Shown here piece by piece: positions 46,980 through 60,241 of a stretch of 64,000 nt of DNA (its first letter is position 1; every line of letters starts with the position of its first letter). The translations under genes were made by a program, and so were the position numbers. Source of the stretch: Sanguinoderma infundibulare (lineage: Eukaryota > Basidiomycota > Agaricomycetes > Polyporales > Polyporaceae). The DNA lies in assembly GCA_032821775.1 (NCBI GenBank), contig JAVLRN010000003.1, positions 2,604,001-2,668,000 of the forward strand, read 5' to 3'. A model generated the notes under the pieces. That model worked only from the letters and a program-made list of their open reading frames with translations. It was not told the DNA's origin and did not search any database.

Positions 46980-48828
46980 TTACAGCTTACCTTTGAACAC
47001 TGCACCCCCTCCCAGGTAATGGAGCGTCGCTTCGCAACACTCCTCGATAAACTCCTCCACGTCCTCGGTCTTGTAAACGTTCTGGTCGAAAGTCACCACA
47101 AGATTGAGTTGGCCACGTTCAGTGCTGTTGCCCAGGAAGAACTCAGTCGGACGACTGTGCAGGTATGTCGTCTCGTCCATGATCCTCAAGAGCGTGCCCG
47201 TGTCTGAGCTCATCGGGTTCGAAGGAGCCTGGGAGCCAGACGATTCGGATGCGGCGCTGTACTGGGGGTTCCTTCGCGCAGCCTGAGCGCGCACGGTGAG
47301 CGGGTGCCCTTGAGGAAGAGGGTAGTTCGGGGGTCGGATGTGCGACATCTTTACAGCTCGACGTTTAGTCCCGAAAGGAGCTGACGATGAACGGAACACG
47401 CGCACCTGTCCTACGCTAGAGACTCCGTTGGTAAACACGCAGTTGGGCGGCAGCGAATCCCAGCGCGCGGGCATTGGGAGATCAGGCAGCGGCTCCCCCC
47501 TTTTTTCCGCGAGCCAGTGCGTCACCATGGCCTTCTTCCGGTGTCGGTATGACAGCTGTGGCGCGTACGCGATGTCGAGCACAAGTGGATTCGACACGAT
47601 CTTCTTCAGCTGCTGGCGACAGAGCTGGCCACGGTGGAAGAACCGCTCAGACGACATGAGGGCGGCGTACGGCGGCGCGCCATTCGCCCGCGGCACGCCG
47701 TCGTCCCTGCGCGACGCGAACGGGGTCGGCATGAACGGGAGCGTGCACTCATAAAAGTCGATCGCGAGCGCGACCTCTGTCTCGCCCCCTTTCTTCTGCC
47801 AGTCTGCATCCATGTATGGGCGGAGATTGATAGGGCCGCCAAAGTGCATGGGCTGGCGACGGCGGTACTCCCACTCGTCTTGAGACATGTCGCCACGAAA
47901 GTAACGGCGGTGGAGCATCCGTGTGACGGCGAGCTGGGCAATGACATGGATGACGGTGCCGAACGTCACCTTATGCTTGCGACAAGTCTCGAGGATCGCG
48001 TCCGTCTCTGGGACAGGGAAGCGGTACGCTGTGCGTCCTGTCACGGAGGGTGTGCGGTACGTTCTATCTGTGACCGTACGGGGGACTGTGTGGCCACCCT
48101 ACAATGAAGCCCGTGAGGCACGTTTGGTGTTGCGCGAGGAGAAGGTTACTTACTGCTAGCTTTCTCCTCCTGTTGAGGAAGAAGACGTGTGCAATAGCAC
48201 GACGCCATCTTCGCTGGGCTGGGCTGAGCTTTTTTGTCGGGCTGAGCTGATCGTACGGGAGTGCCATAGCAAGCCTCTCTTCTAGATCGGGGAGCGGGGC
48301 CGGAGGGGAGGTGAGAACGTCGAAGAACGTGCGCGCGATGGTTGCTCCGGATATTCCGTCCCCGATGACATGCGCAACCCGGAAGAGCACCTCGTACTTT
48401 CCTGGGCATCCTTCATGTTGGAAAATGAAGAGTCGAGAGATGAGATGGTGGTCTTCCGTGGGTTTATCGCGCTGGAGCGTCCACACATATGCCTCAACCT
48501 CCTCGCTGGACTTGGTGGAGACGAAGTTGATCTCGTCCGGGTGGTGGCGGGACAACTCGCGTTCAGAGACGACGAATTGAACGGCGTCGACCCCTTTGGT
48601 ATCGTCCATGCGAGCACCGAGGAGAGGATACCAATGCTTGAGCGTCGCCCATGCTCTTGCAACATTATCCTCGCTGAAGATGGCGGCGCCGTTGGTCTCT
48701 TGGACAAGATAGCGCCAGACTATGTCCGCGGTACCATTGAAGACCCGGTCGAAGTAGAAGCTTTGCTCGTTCAATCCAAGGGGGCGAGCATAGGTCTTTC
48801 CGGAGGAGCCGAGAGGAGACCAGGACAT
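46980..48828 (-). CDS. CoA-dependent acyltransferase superfamily (HxxxDG) enzyme
   Basis: Exons: 48154-48828, 47406-48098, 46980-47348; 578 aa. The catalytic motif is RVAHVIGDGISG, the HxxxDG of BAHD, condensation-domain and alcohol acetyltransferase enzymes, at about residue 155. The N-terminal lobe has WATLKHWYPLLGARM, the usual acceptor-lobe start. The C-terminal lobe has FGTVIHVIAQLAVTRM and NLRPYMD, and ends with QLNLVVTFDQNVYKTEDVEEF. Such enzymes transfer acyl groups from CoA to alcohols or amines, often in secondary or glycolipid metabolism. The second intron (57 nt) has no stop and keeps frame if retained. It is the first of three co-oriented enzyme genes (with the monooxygenase and GMC gene). 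Confidence 0.85.
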
Positions 48829-49234
48829 GGCAAGGGCGCGGGTGCAGCGGATGATTCGGACTCGAAAACCATGTTTATCGGGTCAGCAGGACAACATCAT
48901 CATGAGATCCCGTGGGCTATGTATACGCAAGCCTGAGGTACGTGATGCGCAATACTCATCCGCACCGGACAATTCAATTATCCAACTTCCCAGCCTTCGC
49001 GGAACTGAGCGCTACTTATAACTTGACGTGTACAGGGGCGCGTCGCTACATACTTCCACCTTCTTCCACCAACATAATCCCTAGCCCGCACCCGATGCGG
49101 CGCGGAGACGGTGCAAGTCTTCCGAGTCCGCACAAGAGGGCGCCAGCGCCCGCCTGTTGCGCATGTGACAAGCTCAAGAAGAGCTTCAAGCCGAAGCGCG
49201 TATGGTCACGGGTGCGTCGCGACTGTAGCATACT
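48829..49234. other. Intergenic, promoter of the acyltransferase
   Basis: A 406 bp stretch between the start of the acyltransferase gene and the stop of the monooxygenase. An open frame from 49094 (plus) spells a CxxC-like patch but no full Zn-cluster, so I call no gene. Confidence 0.5.
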
Positions 49235-51460
49235 TCAGCATTGTTCTCGGCTTGGTCCGTTCGCGCTGTATATCGCCCCATCTCGCCGACCATTGTGCTT
49301 GAGAAGGCCTAGCTGGATGGCCTTAAATTGGAGAGCCTGAAAGCGGGCCCGATGAAGTCTTATCGCGAGCAGGGTGATGCCACACTTACAATGGTCTTTG
49401 ACATCACCCGAGAGATGAAGAAGTTGCCAGTGGCGAACCAAAGCTGGTTGACAATGTTGTCGCGATCAGGAATCGGACATTTGAATTGGAACAACACAGT
49501 ACTGACCCCAGGGTAACCAGATGGACGATAGCTACCCCTGATCTCCCCCTTCTCGTCTAGACCATAGACCTCATCCGTCATGCTAGTGACGTCTTCCCCA
49601 AACAGCCTTTTGTTAACCTCCCGCATGCTGGCGTATCCCGTCCTTGTGAAAGAATGGAACTTCAGCGCTGATCAATTGTGTCCAATCACGACGACGTACG
49701 CAAAGATCACAATGTCAGCCGGCAGCTCAGAACCGTCGCTGAACACGATTCCGTTCTCGGTGAACTTCTCCAGCGACACGCCTTTCTTGACTTTGATGCT
49801 CCCGTCTGCGATCAGGTCTGTGCCCCCCTTGTCAAGCCCTGCCGAAAAGTCACGTAAACTCGTACGTTCAATCGTGTCTTCGCCTCGTAAACTCACAGTA
49901 GCCTAACCAAGAAGCGTTAGCTAGCGAGCGAGCGCCGAGCGAAGCGGCTCACCTCCCCCACGTTCCACCGCCAGCAAGTAGAGGCCTTCGCCCTCCGGGC
50001 CCATGTTCAGCTCCACGCCGCCCTTACGCAGCTTATCGTGCAGCTCCTTGTCCTCCTCCAACGCCGCCTGCCTGTCGGCGGTGTTCAGCTTCTTGAGCAG
50101 CCCGAACGGCATCGCGGCCGCCTTGAAGTCCGCGATGTCCAGCGGCACATCGTCGGGGAAGATCGCGCGCAGCCTCCGCGCGATGTACTCACGCGACATG
50201 ACGCACGTCGATGAACGCTGGACCATCGTAACCGAGCCGGCCCCGCTGACGGCGAGGTCCTGGCAGACGTCGATGGAGCTGTTGCCTGCGCCGATGACCA
50301 CCGCGCGCTGCCCTGCGTATGCCGCGCCGCCAGCGTAGTCCTGCGAGTGCAGGACCTGTCCGCGGAACCGCTCGACGTCTGGGACGTCTGAGATGTTAGG
50401 TTCCCCCAGCGTGCCGGTGGCGAGGACGATGTGGGCGGGACGCAGCTTCACCTCGAAGCCCTCGCGGTAGACGGTGATGTCCCAGTCGTTGGAGTCGGTG
50501 CTGTACGTAGGGCGGCCCTTGATCTCCGCAGAGGTCCACACGACCAAGTCCCGCATAGTTACATATAGCTCGAGCCAGTCGCCGATCCTGTCTCGCGGCG
50601 TATATTCTGGCCAGTTCGTTGGATAGGGCTGGTATAGCACTGTCCAATACCACAAACATTGCACGTTGTCAGAATTTGAGTTTTTCCCTAGAACGACGCC
50701 GATCTTACAGGTGTGGTGTCTTTTGACCGTATGCAGGGTCAATGTGGGATATCGTTTCCTCCAGTTGTCGCCGACCCGTATATTGTGTTCGATGACGAGC
50801 GCAGGGATCTTCATCTGCTTCAAGCGTGCGGCAATTTGAAGACCCGTTTGTCCAGCACCGACTGACGTTCCAACATTTAATACTCGATGAACAGGGAAGC
50901 CACTTCCTCACAGCTGCAAACACACCTATCAAGACATACGGCTTGGTCTCGACCTCCTTCACCCAATCTCGGAATTCCTGCTGCATATTCCTGCCCGAGA
51001 TGCTGGTGACGTCGTCGCGCAACGCCAGCGTAGCGAGCTCCTCGTGATAGTGCAGGTCCGACAGCTCGGTCAAGAGCGACAACGCCTTATACTTGCCGTT
51101 CGCGTCCTTGAGTAGGCGAGCATGCGCCCGGCCGTGCCCATGACGGCATTCGAGCGTGAACGCGACCTCCACGCCCCGAACGCCTCCCAGCTGGGGTATC
51201 ACGATGGTTCGAGGAGCGAGGTGGGAGGCCTCATTCAGGCGCACTGCTGTGATGTTCGCGGTAGCGAGCGTGTTGGCCAGATAAGCCGCGATCTTCTCGC
51301 GCCCCTCTAGGGAGCGGACGTCCCATGTGAACACAAGGAGATCGCGCAGCCAGCCGTCAGGAAGGAAGAGGTGCGCAACGGCGTCGACCTCCGCACGGCT
51401 CAGCGAGGCGGATAAGCCCGCCAGCCAGTCGGACGCGATCATATGGGGGTCGAGGGCCAT
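49235..51460 (-). CDS. FAD/NADPH flavin-containing monooxygenase with NTF2-like N-terminus
   Basis: Exons: 50926-51460, 50709-50861, 49953-50639, 49897-49902, 49700-49838, 49507-49642, 49408-49443, 49235-49336; 597 aa. Residues 1-150 look like an NTF2/SnoaL-type domain (WLAGLSASLSRAEVDAVAHLF). The FAD motif is VLIVGAGQTGLQIAARL and the NADPH motif VVIGAGNSSIDVC. The family block GVLHSQDY-like (QVLHSQDYAGG) and FATGYASM (the ATG motif) are present. The end LWFATGNFFISRALQFKAIQLG is typical of fungal FMO-like enzymes. Exon 4 is only 6 nt and supplies a Tyr that the family expects. An in-frame open stretch of 131 codons precedes the chosen ATG. The substrate is unknown. Confidence 0.9.
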
Positions 51461-51880
51461 GGTGTGCTGTTGGCAAGGAATGAATGCGATGAGTGTTTGG
51501 GGTTCGGCCGGGGAAGACGACAGCTGAACTTTATCGTCTTCGCCGGCCAAGCACACCGGGTGAGGCTCCGCCGGGAAAGAGGACTTCTGCATAGAGGTGC
51601 GTGAGACTTCAAGGAACTGGCAATCCTTGTGCTCCGACGATTGTCGCCTGGTAAGTCCCTCTCGAAATGAGGAAGGGTCTAGCAATCCACTATCAGGAGT
51701 CTCACAACTGAGGCTTTCCCGACAAGGAGGGCTAATTCCCGGTGCTACTGGCTGTAAAATGTCGCGCATCGGCAAATGAGGGGAGACTGAGGTTGAAACC
51801 AGTCGCACCGATGGTGATATCGACCGGCCAAGTGACTTCTGTCCTGTGAACATTCGGAGTGCATCAGTAAAGCCGGATTT

Positions 51881-52160
51881 TGCTTAACGGCTTAACGGAA
51901 AATGGCCATCCTCCCCCCCGGATTTTGATGGATATCCTTGGCAAGCTTCTGCCTCCAATATGTCGAGGCGACATCTCTTTGTCCCCCGCCGTGTGCCAAT
52001 CAGAGTGCGGGGGAGTGGTGCTGGTAGAATGGAGGTACGTCAGTGGCGGAACTTACAGGCGCTTCGAGACCTACTTACGGCTTATCGGCTGACGGTACTT
52101 AGTGCTTAACGGTAGCTTAACGTACTTAACGGTGCTTAATGGCCCCGTTAAGCACCGTTA
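51881..52160. repeat. Small inverted-repeat (MITE-like) element with CTTAACGG units
   Basis: The left end carries two tandem CTTAACGG units (51883-51898). The right end has further CTTAACG units (52105-52132) and a perfect 13 bp hairpin: TAACGGTGCTTAA at 52127-52139 pairs with 52148-52160 across an 8 nt loop. The left end is roughly the inverse of the right end. No coding capacity is visible. Exact borders and target duplication are not clear. Confidence 0.5.
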
Positions 52161-52460
52161 GGCAATTTCCGGAAGTACTGATGGCTACCGCTGCATCAGT
52201 GCCTCCAGCACCGTCTTCGTATTCCTGGTCAGCTTTTTGTGCGGAGCAGCGCTAGTGAAAGGGCAAAGCTTATAGTGTGTAGGGGCTACTAGCGTTGATG
52301 GAACATTTTTAGTGCTTTTGCAAAGTCCTGCGCGGCTGTATGAGGGGAAACAGATGAGGCTCAGGGACTCGCACTGCCACCGTGTGGACCGGTCCGGCCA
52401 AACCGATGCTGTACTTAAGAGCTCTTGGTATCGTCTCTGGGCCCACCCCACCACCGCGCG

Positions 52461-52858
52461 GCGACTCATTGCAAGTAATGTGGAGGGGCATTTCCCCGGA
52501 AGAGCTGGCGGGGAGGCTCCTATGAGCATTCAACGTCAGTAAGCGTGGGGATGGAACACTCGTGCCAGTTACTGTTCATGGCATACCTCCCCAGGCACTT
52601 GGGTAGTAACACATGATGCTCGAGGCCCACTATACGTCGAATACAAGTTACGGTATGGAGAGCCGAACGTCCATTCCGGGGAGATCCTGTTCAAATTGCA
52701 TCTTACGCTGGGATGGGCGCAAGGGGCCAGTGTTTGGTGGGATGTCGTTGCCTGGCAGTGGCCCGTGTCGCAAATGAATACAGCTAAGATGATAGCCTTG
52801 GTTGATGTGACGGCAATGGGGCCCCAGACATGAGTGGCTGTACGAGCGTGGCAACCCA
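52461..52858. repeat. Duplicated block, copy A
   Basis: Direct, diverged duplicate of 55613-56040. Shared stretches include GCGACTCrTTGCrAGTAATG at the left end, CTCCTATGAG followed by ATTCAACGTCAG, GGGATGGAACACTCGT, and near the right end AAGGGGCCA then TTGGTGGGATGTC. No gene follows this copy on the minus strand. Confidence 0.75.
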
Positions 52859-52960
52859 CCGCCGACATAAAATACTGTACATCATGCAGGGCATTCTACT
52901 GCTGTAACGACAGTTATTCCAAGTCGTACACTGGCAGCGCAAAATGCGCCATAACAATCC

Positions 52961-55475
52961 TCAAGTCTCGTGGCCGCCATGGTCACGGCTCAGGCTGGCC
53001 TTGACAAGCGTCGCAGCTCGCTCCGCCAAAATGTACGTCGGACCTTGCGTATGCGCAGACGGAACGAAAGGCTGTAGCAGCCACGCTACCGTCAGCAAGC
53101 AACAACGCGCGACGCATGACTGGGTTCAACGTTCAACACTCACAAAAGCAGACGCGTCCACGACCCGCAACCCAACGGTCCCCCGTACTTTCAGATCTGG
53201 AGTCAGGGGCGCGTCCTCGTCCTTGCCCATCGCCACCGTACCCACGGGGTGGTACAGCGAGTCCGCGTTGCTGCGAATGTACGCGTCGAGCGCGTCTTCA
53301 GTTGTCACGTCCGCGAACTCCCCAAACTCCCCGACGATGTACTCGGCCCACGTGCGCGCCTTGACGAACGCGCGCGCCGCCTTGACCGCTTCGCGCATGA
53401 TCGCGAGGTCGACATCGTTCCCGAGCAGCGCCGGGTCGATGAGCGGCGCGTCGAACGGGTCGGCCGTGTTCAAAGACACATTTCCTCCTGTGGCGCACAG
53501 GTCGTCAGCAAGCGGGCATGGCTGACACAAACTTAGACTTAGAGACAGATGCGCACGAGCAGTGGGGGAGATTACGCCAGTGGCGATAGAGAAGAAGTGG
53601 CCTTCGGCTGGAAGCGCAATGGTCCTGGAGGAGAAGTGGTTCTGGGGGAAGTGCTCAAAGTGTGCAGAGGTAGGGCCCGCACTCGGGTCATCAACACCAA
53701 AGGAATTGAAGAACGCTTCAGCCTCTGGAATGCGTAGCCATCCGAACTGGTTTAGAGGTCCTAGACTTAGCGGGCCCGTTCCGTTGACTTTCCACAATGC
53801 GAGGGCTTCTGCGGCAAGCGTAGCGTTACGATAAAGGTCATCGAACGTGTTGTTGGAGTTCACGATCCAATTAATAGCAAGGTAGACGTGATCCTGAGAA
53901 AGCATCATAAATGCGGGCACACCGAATTTATGGAACCGGGCAACAGACCTGAAGGTTCTGACCGACAGCGGGAAGATCGACTATGGCCTCAATTCCGAAG
54001 GACGACAAGTACGCAGAGTCGCCTATACCTGACAGCAACACTGAAGAGATAGCCTGATGAGCTTAATCTGTAGGTCGCTCAGGATATTGAGCTACGAACA
54101 AAGGTGAGGCGTCTTGAGCGACCCTGCTGAAAGGATAACCTCCTTCGTCGCGTTTAGGGAGTAGAAAGGTCCTAGGGGCTCAAGGTCAGTCGTTCAATGC
54201 GTGTCATGGACAAATAAGGCCACCATCGGCGGTTTGAGCAAACTGCACTCCGCGGAAGATCGGTTTGCCATTCTCACTCCCAACGGGAAACACCTTGGTG
54301 ACGCGAGTATTGACTACAACATCGAGGTTCCTGCGATTGAAGGCCTGCGCAAGGTACGAGGAAGCAGATGTCACTCGATGACCATTGTGGATCTGGGTGC
54401 AGGTCAGCTCGTGTCTCACTCGCCCTATAGATCTAGCCATACAGTGTTCTGCGTCCAACCTAAAGAGAACATTTGTATGAGAGCGCACTAAAACGTTTAC
54501 GGGACAAAGGTGCCTACCGAAGCCAATAGTGTCGCCAGAGTTATAATCCAGGGTGAATGGGAATTGGTTAGAGAGCTCTTGAGTGGTCTCGATCACACGG
54601 GGGAATATTTCCAGAGGGAAACCTTCCACGCTGATCGGTACAATGCCTGGGTCGTGAGGTGAGATAACGCAAGGAAACTGACTGACAAGTTCTGAAGTGC
54701 ATACCGTGCTTGTGAAGGGCTGGGTTGAATTGGCCCGTAGTGTTGTGATGGTCGACTGGTGCCGTCAACCGATCCACGCCAAAAATAAAGGGGGCAAGTG
54801 CGTTCCAAGACCAGCCCTCGTCCCCAGTGACTCTTGCCCAACGGTCGTAGTCGTCGATAGCACCACGACAGAACACCATCCCGTCTGTGTGAATGGATGA
54901 GCACCAAGACAGCGCGGACTGAGGGAAGGCGTACTGATAGCAGTGGATCCGCCTAGCACGAATCCGCGCGGATAGAGGACACGACGGCCGTTGAGTCCTT
55001 CCTGAGGAGTGGTGGTGAAGTTCCAGTCCTATTTCCAGGAACTAGGTCAGCCAGTGTCCTCCCTACTGATGTGCCATTAACTCACAAATGCTGATCCGAT
55101 AACGTTCGATGACCGTGAAGGAACAGAGATATTAAGGTTCAGGAAGGCACTATATGCGCGCACCAAAGTAAGTATGTTGCATGAACACGTATTCACCGGG
55201 TTAAATACCCGCTTCCCGCTTCGACAAGCAGCACTCGCGTCCTTGGATCCTCTGATAGACGTGAGGCCATCACCCCACCACCCGCGCCCGCTGTCCAGGA
55301 ACCCTTCATCAGGCAATAGTCCATTACAGGCTTAGCAAGCAGGTCGATGCGTACCTCCGACCACGATAACGTCATATGTGGCGGTAAGAACTTCCTCCGT
55401 CGGTCCGTCATACAAAGAGCCAAAGGCACGAACCGCCATGAACACGAGCAGGAGAAACCGTGTCTTCAGCAGCAT
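52961..55475 (-). CDS. Secreted GMC oxidoreductase (AA3_2, aryl-alcohol oxidase-like)
   Basis: GMC enzymes are FAD oxidases or dehydrogenases of alcohols; secreted AA3_2 members supply H2O2 or quinol recycling in lignocellulose decay. Exons: 55355-55475, 55209-55290, 55086-55149, 54935-55028, 54683-54884, 54518-54630, 54443-54459, 54224-54392, 54100-54171, 53949-54040, 53557-53893, 53144-53487, 52961-53071; 605 aa. A signal peptide covers about 1-20. The FAD fold is VIVVGAGAGGGVMASRL. Further blocks are GGSTAINGMVFCRG, GFGWTQNT, EVILSAGSLKTP and LLLLSGIGDS. Catalytic residues: His in YHPVGTVAMG and His in PFVPSAHTQGPTYILAERAA. One exon is 17 nt. All junctions keep phase, so the gene looks functional. 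Confidence 0.93.
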
Positions 55476-56144
55476 CGATGTGAGCAGGTGTGGAGGAAGA
55501 CCTGGGCTGGCCGTGAGGGTTTCCCGGACGACCTTATGAAGGGACCCTCGTGCGAGCGCTCGCACACAAACGCCGCTTCTTCAATAACTCGTTGTGAAAG
55601 TCGTGACGAGCCGCGACTCGTTGCGAGTAATGTGGATACCATCGTTCGACGGAAGAGATCGAGAGGAGCCTCCTATGAGTATTCAACGTCAGCAAGCGTT
55701 GGGATGGAACACTCGTACTACCGTGAATCACATACCTTTCAGGGCATTCGGGTAGCACATGATGCCTGAGGCCTGCTATATGTCGAATGCAAGGTGCGGT
55801 ATGGGGATGACATTGATTGGAAGCACGCACTAAGTACACGCTGCAGCCGCGAACCCCTTCACCAGGGGGAGTCCAGTCCAACCTGCGTCTTGTGCGGATA
55901 TGGGCACAAGGGGCCAATTATTGGTGGGATGTCATCTGTGCCTCGCCCGAGTCGCAAGTGAATACAGCATGAGATGAGAGGCCTGGTCACCCTGCGGCAT
56001 GGAGACATGATGTATGAGTGGGTGTATAAGCATGGTAACCGCTGTAGCCGTTCAAGCGCGAAGGATCTGCGTCGCACGTATGTGACGCGTTCAGAACAAG
56101 AAAACGCAACATGGCCGTCAAACCTGGCCATGGCCGCGTGATAT
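55476..56144. promoter_or_regulatory. Promoter of the GMC gene, mostly copy B of the duplicated block
   Basis: A 669 bp stretch upstream of the GMC start and beyond the ALG8 stop. Copy B occupies most of it. No other gene is visible. Confidence 0.6.
55613..56040. repeat. Duplicated block, copy B (GMC promoter)
   Basis: Direct duplicate of 52461-52858, in the same orientation. It lies about 140-565 bp upstream of the GMC start codon. It carries an insertion of about 30 bp near 55815-55860 relative to copy A. Confidence 0.75.
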
Positions 56145-58477
<2,333 letters not shown>

Positions 58478-58733
58478 AGAGGATAAAGAGTCGTTGAGTG
58501 GCCAGAGATTCGAGACAGAAATGTATAGCTGTCAAAGAATGTAGTCTGGAGAGTGGTGGCAGGAGCAGGGTGTGGTCCCGCTGCCAGTGCCACCTCGCGT
58601 CTCGGCGGAGTGCTCACATGACGTCGAGACGCGTCCTGCACGCGTCTGGCCATCTGGTTCTGACCACTACCAGCTCGGATTTGTCTTTCCATTGTTGCAT
58701 CTAAAACTAGTCCTGCAGCGTGTTGCATTGGAC

Positions 58734-59144
58734 ATGAGTGAGCAAGTTGCGGCTGGAAAGGTCGTGGAACGGCAAGCCGAGCAACAGGGGTGAGTACCGG
58801 CCATGGCATACTCGTCCGGCGCGCATCTTCTGACGTTTCTGTTTGGCCGGCTGGTTCATCGCAGGGGCGTGCTCGCGAAGCTGCTTATCTTCGCTCTTTC
58901 CCTCGGAATCGTGCCCATAGCCTCATATTTCCTGTCGAGGGACTACCTCTGGGACGGTACGTCTAGCCTTCCGATGTACGCCCCAATTATTTCTCATCTC
59001 GCCGGCGTAGGCAATACCATATTCGCAGCTATCACTGCAATAGTTGCAGCCAACGTAATTCTCGTCGCGTACATCATCGAATCTGTCCGAGAAGAGGCCC
59101 GTCTCAAAGCGAAGGAGCCCGCAGAGTCGAAGAAGGATCGGTAG
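58734..59144 (+). CDS. VMA21: Vma21, V-ATPase assembly factor
   Basis: Vma21 is a small ER protein with two membrane helices that escorts the V-ATPase Vo sector. Exons: 58734-58789, 58865-58956, 59011-59144; 93 aa, the normal size. It reads GGVLAKLLIFALSLGIVPIA then SYFLSRDYLWDG for helix 1 and loop, and NTIFAAITAIVAANVILVAY for helix 2. The C-terminus is KEPAESKKDR, charged, without an exact KKxx retrieval signal. It is divergent from ALG8, another ER protein, with 256 bp between starts. Confidence 0.92.
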
Positions 59145-59228
59145 CATGTCAGTATTCCTGCAACTCTGTGTTCCCTGTTTATCCTCGTGTTCTGTACCCC
59201 TCCTATGCACCATCCGGGCATTCGCCCC

Positions 59229-59873
59229 TCACAATGTCAACTGGAAGTACGACACATCCAGCCACCGCCCGAACTTGCGCCCCACCTCCTTGACCGTTCC
59301 CCGGAGCTCGAATCCATGCTCGGTCCAGAACTTCATCGTCCGCTCGTTCTCCGAGGTGACACTCGCTACCCCAGGCGGTGAGCTCGCGCTACGCTCTTCC
59401 TTTGGACGGTGCGTGCTCACCTATGATCACATGGAATCGTTCGCCCTGCTTCCTCGTCTCCGCCAGTGTCCTCTCCAGGAGCTTCTCCCCAATCCCCTTT
59501 CCGCGAAACTCCTTGTGCACATACAACGACAGCTCTGCCGTCCTGTACATCGCTTCGTCAGCTCCCTCCCTCCCGGAGCGCTCTCCGGTGCGCGGCGAGT
59601 ACTCATGATTTACGTATCATACGCCGACCGCTCGTTGTAGTGCCAGAGGCTGCACCACCCCACGGTGCGCTTCCTACCCGTCTCCGCGTCCGGGACCTCG
59701 GCGACGAGGCAGGGATATCGTTCCGCTTTCAGGGCTGCGAGCCATTCCGTCCGCTCTGTGAGGGCCTGAGGTTCTGTGTGGAACGTCGCCGTTCCAGTCA
59801 GAATCTGGTCGTTGTAGATCTCGAGGATGGCGGGCAGGTCGTCCTCGGTCGCGTCGCGGAAGTTTGGATCCAT
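59229..59873 (-). CDS. PAT/bar-type GNAT N-acetyltransferase
   Basis: Exons: 59623-59873, 59421-59542, 59229-59365; 169 aa, the usual size of phosphinothricin or methionine-sulfoximine acetyltransferase-like enzymes. It begins RDATEDDLPAILEIYND and continues TGTATFHTEP, both typical of the group. The acetyl-CoA loop is HKEFRGKGIGEKLLE. The C-terminal part has SENERTMKFWTEHGF and the GRKFGRWLDVSYFQ ending of the PAT group. The chosen start (59873) gives the canonical N-terminus; an in-frame ATG 30 bp upstream would add ten residues. The natural substrate is unknown. It converges with VMA21. Confidence 0.9.
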
Positions 59874-60241
59874 CGCTGGCAGCCCGACGTCTATCAAGAA
59901 CATGCCCTTATAAATAGTTGGGGACTCATCGTAAACCGAGTCATTTGATACATGTCCACAACTCATGACGCTCGACGCTTGATATAATAGCCTACCATTG
60001 CGTTTATCTCGCATCGGACGTAGTGGCGTTCCGTCAAACGTATCTATTGCGATAATACTGTGGTATGAGTAACAACTAAGGGGATACATGGGATAGTACA
60101 GTGTCTGGCGAATCGCGATGCTAGTGTCACAAATCTACGTATGGTAAGTCTTCGTGCGGATGATAGCAGTGAAAAGCAATGCAAAAGGAATAAGATAGAC
60201 TCAAACTCAAATCGAACAGAGCCGAGCATACGTCTACATGC
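59874..60241. other. Intergenic, promoter of the acetyltransferase
   Basis: A 368 bp stretch between the acetyltransferase start and the RNR2 stop, both genes on the minus strand. I see no extra gene. Confidence 0.5.

Larger units (their letters stand above)
51461..52960. other. Gene-poor stretch with repeat element and duplicated block
   Basis: 1.5 kb without a supportable gene. It holds the promoter of the monooxygenase, a CTTAACGG-rich inverted-repeat element (51881-52160) and copy A of a duplicated block (52461-52858). The minus-strand open frame at 52185-52529 has no recognisable motif. Confidence 0.6.

Noticed and set aside
49094..49340. Plus-strand open frame with CCACDKLKK, suggesting a Zn(II)2Cys6 regulator
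   Set aside because: Only the first cysteines of the motif are present, there is no dimer helix, and the frame overlaps the 3' end of the monooxygenase gene.
52185..52529. Minus-strand 114-codon frame after duplicated-block copy A, tested as a GMC relic
   Set aside because: It shows none of the GMC start motifs (no signal peptide, no GxGxxG), so it does not support a decayed GMC gene directly.
46980..55475. Reading the three enzymes as a defined biosynthetic cluster
   Set aside because: No backbone enzyme, transporter or pathway regulator lies in the window, and the GMC protein looks secreted; kept only as a lead.
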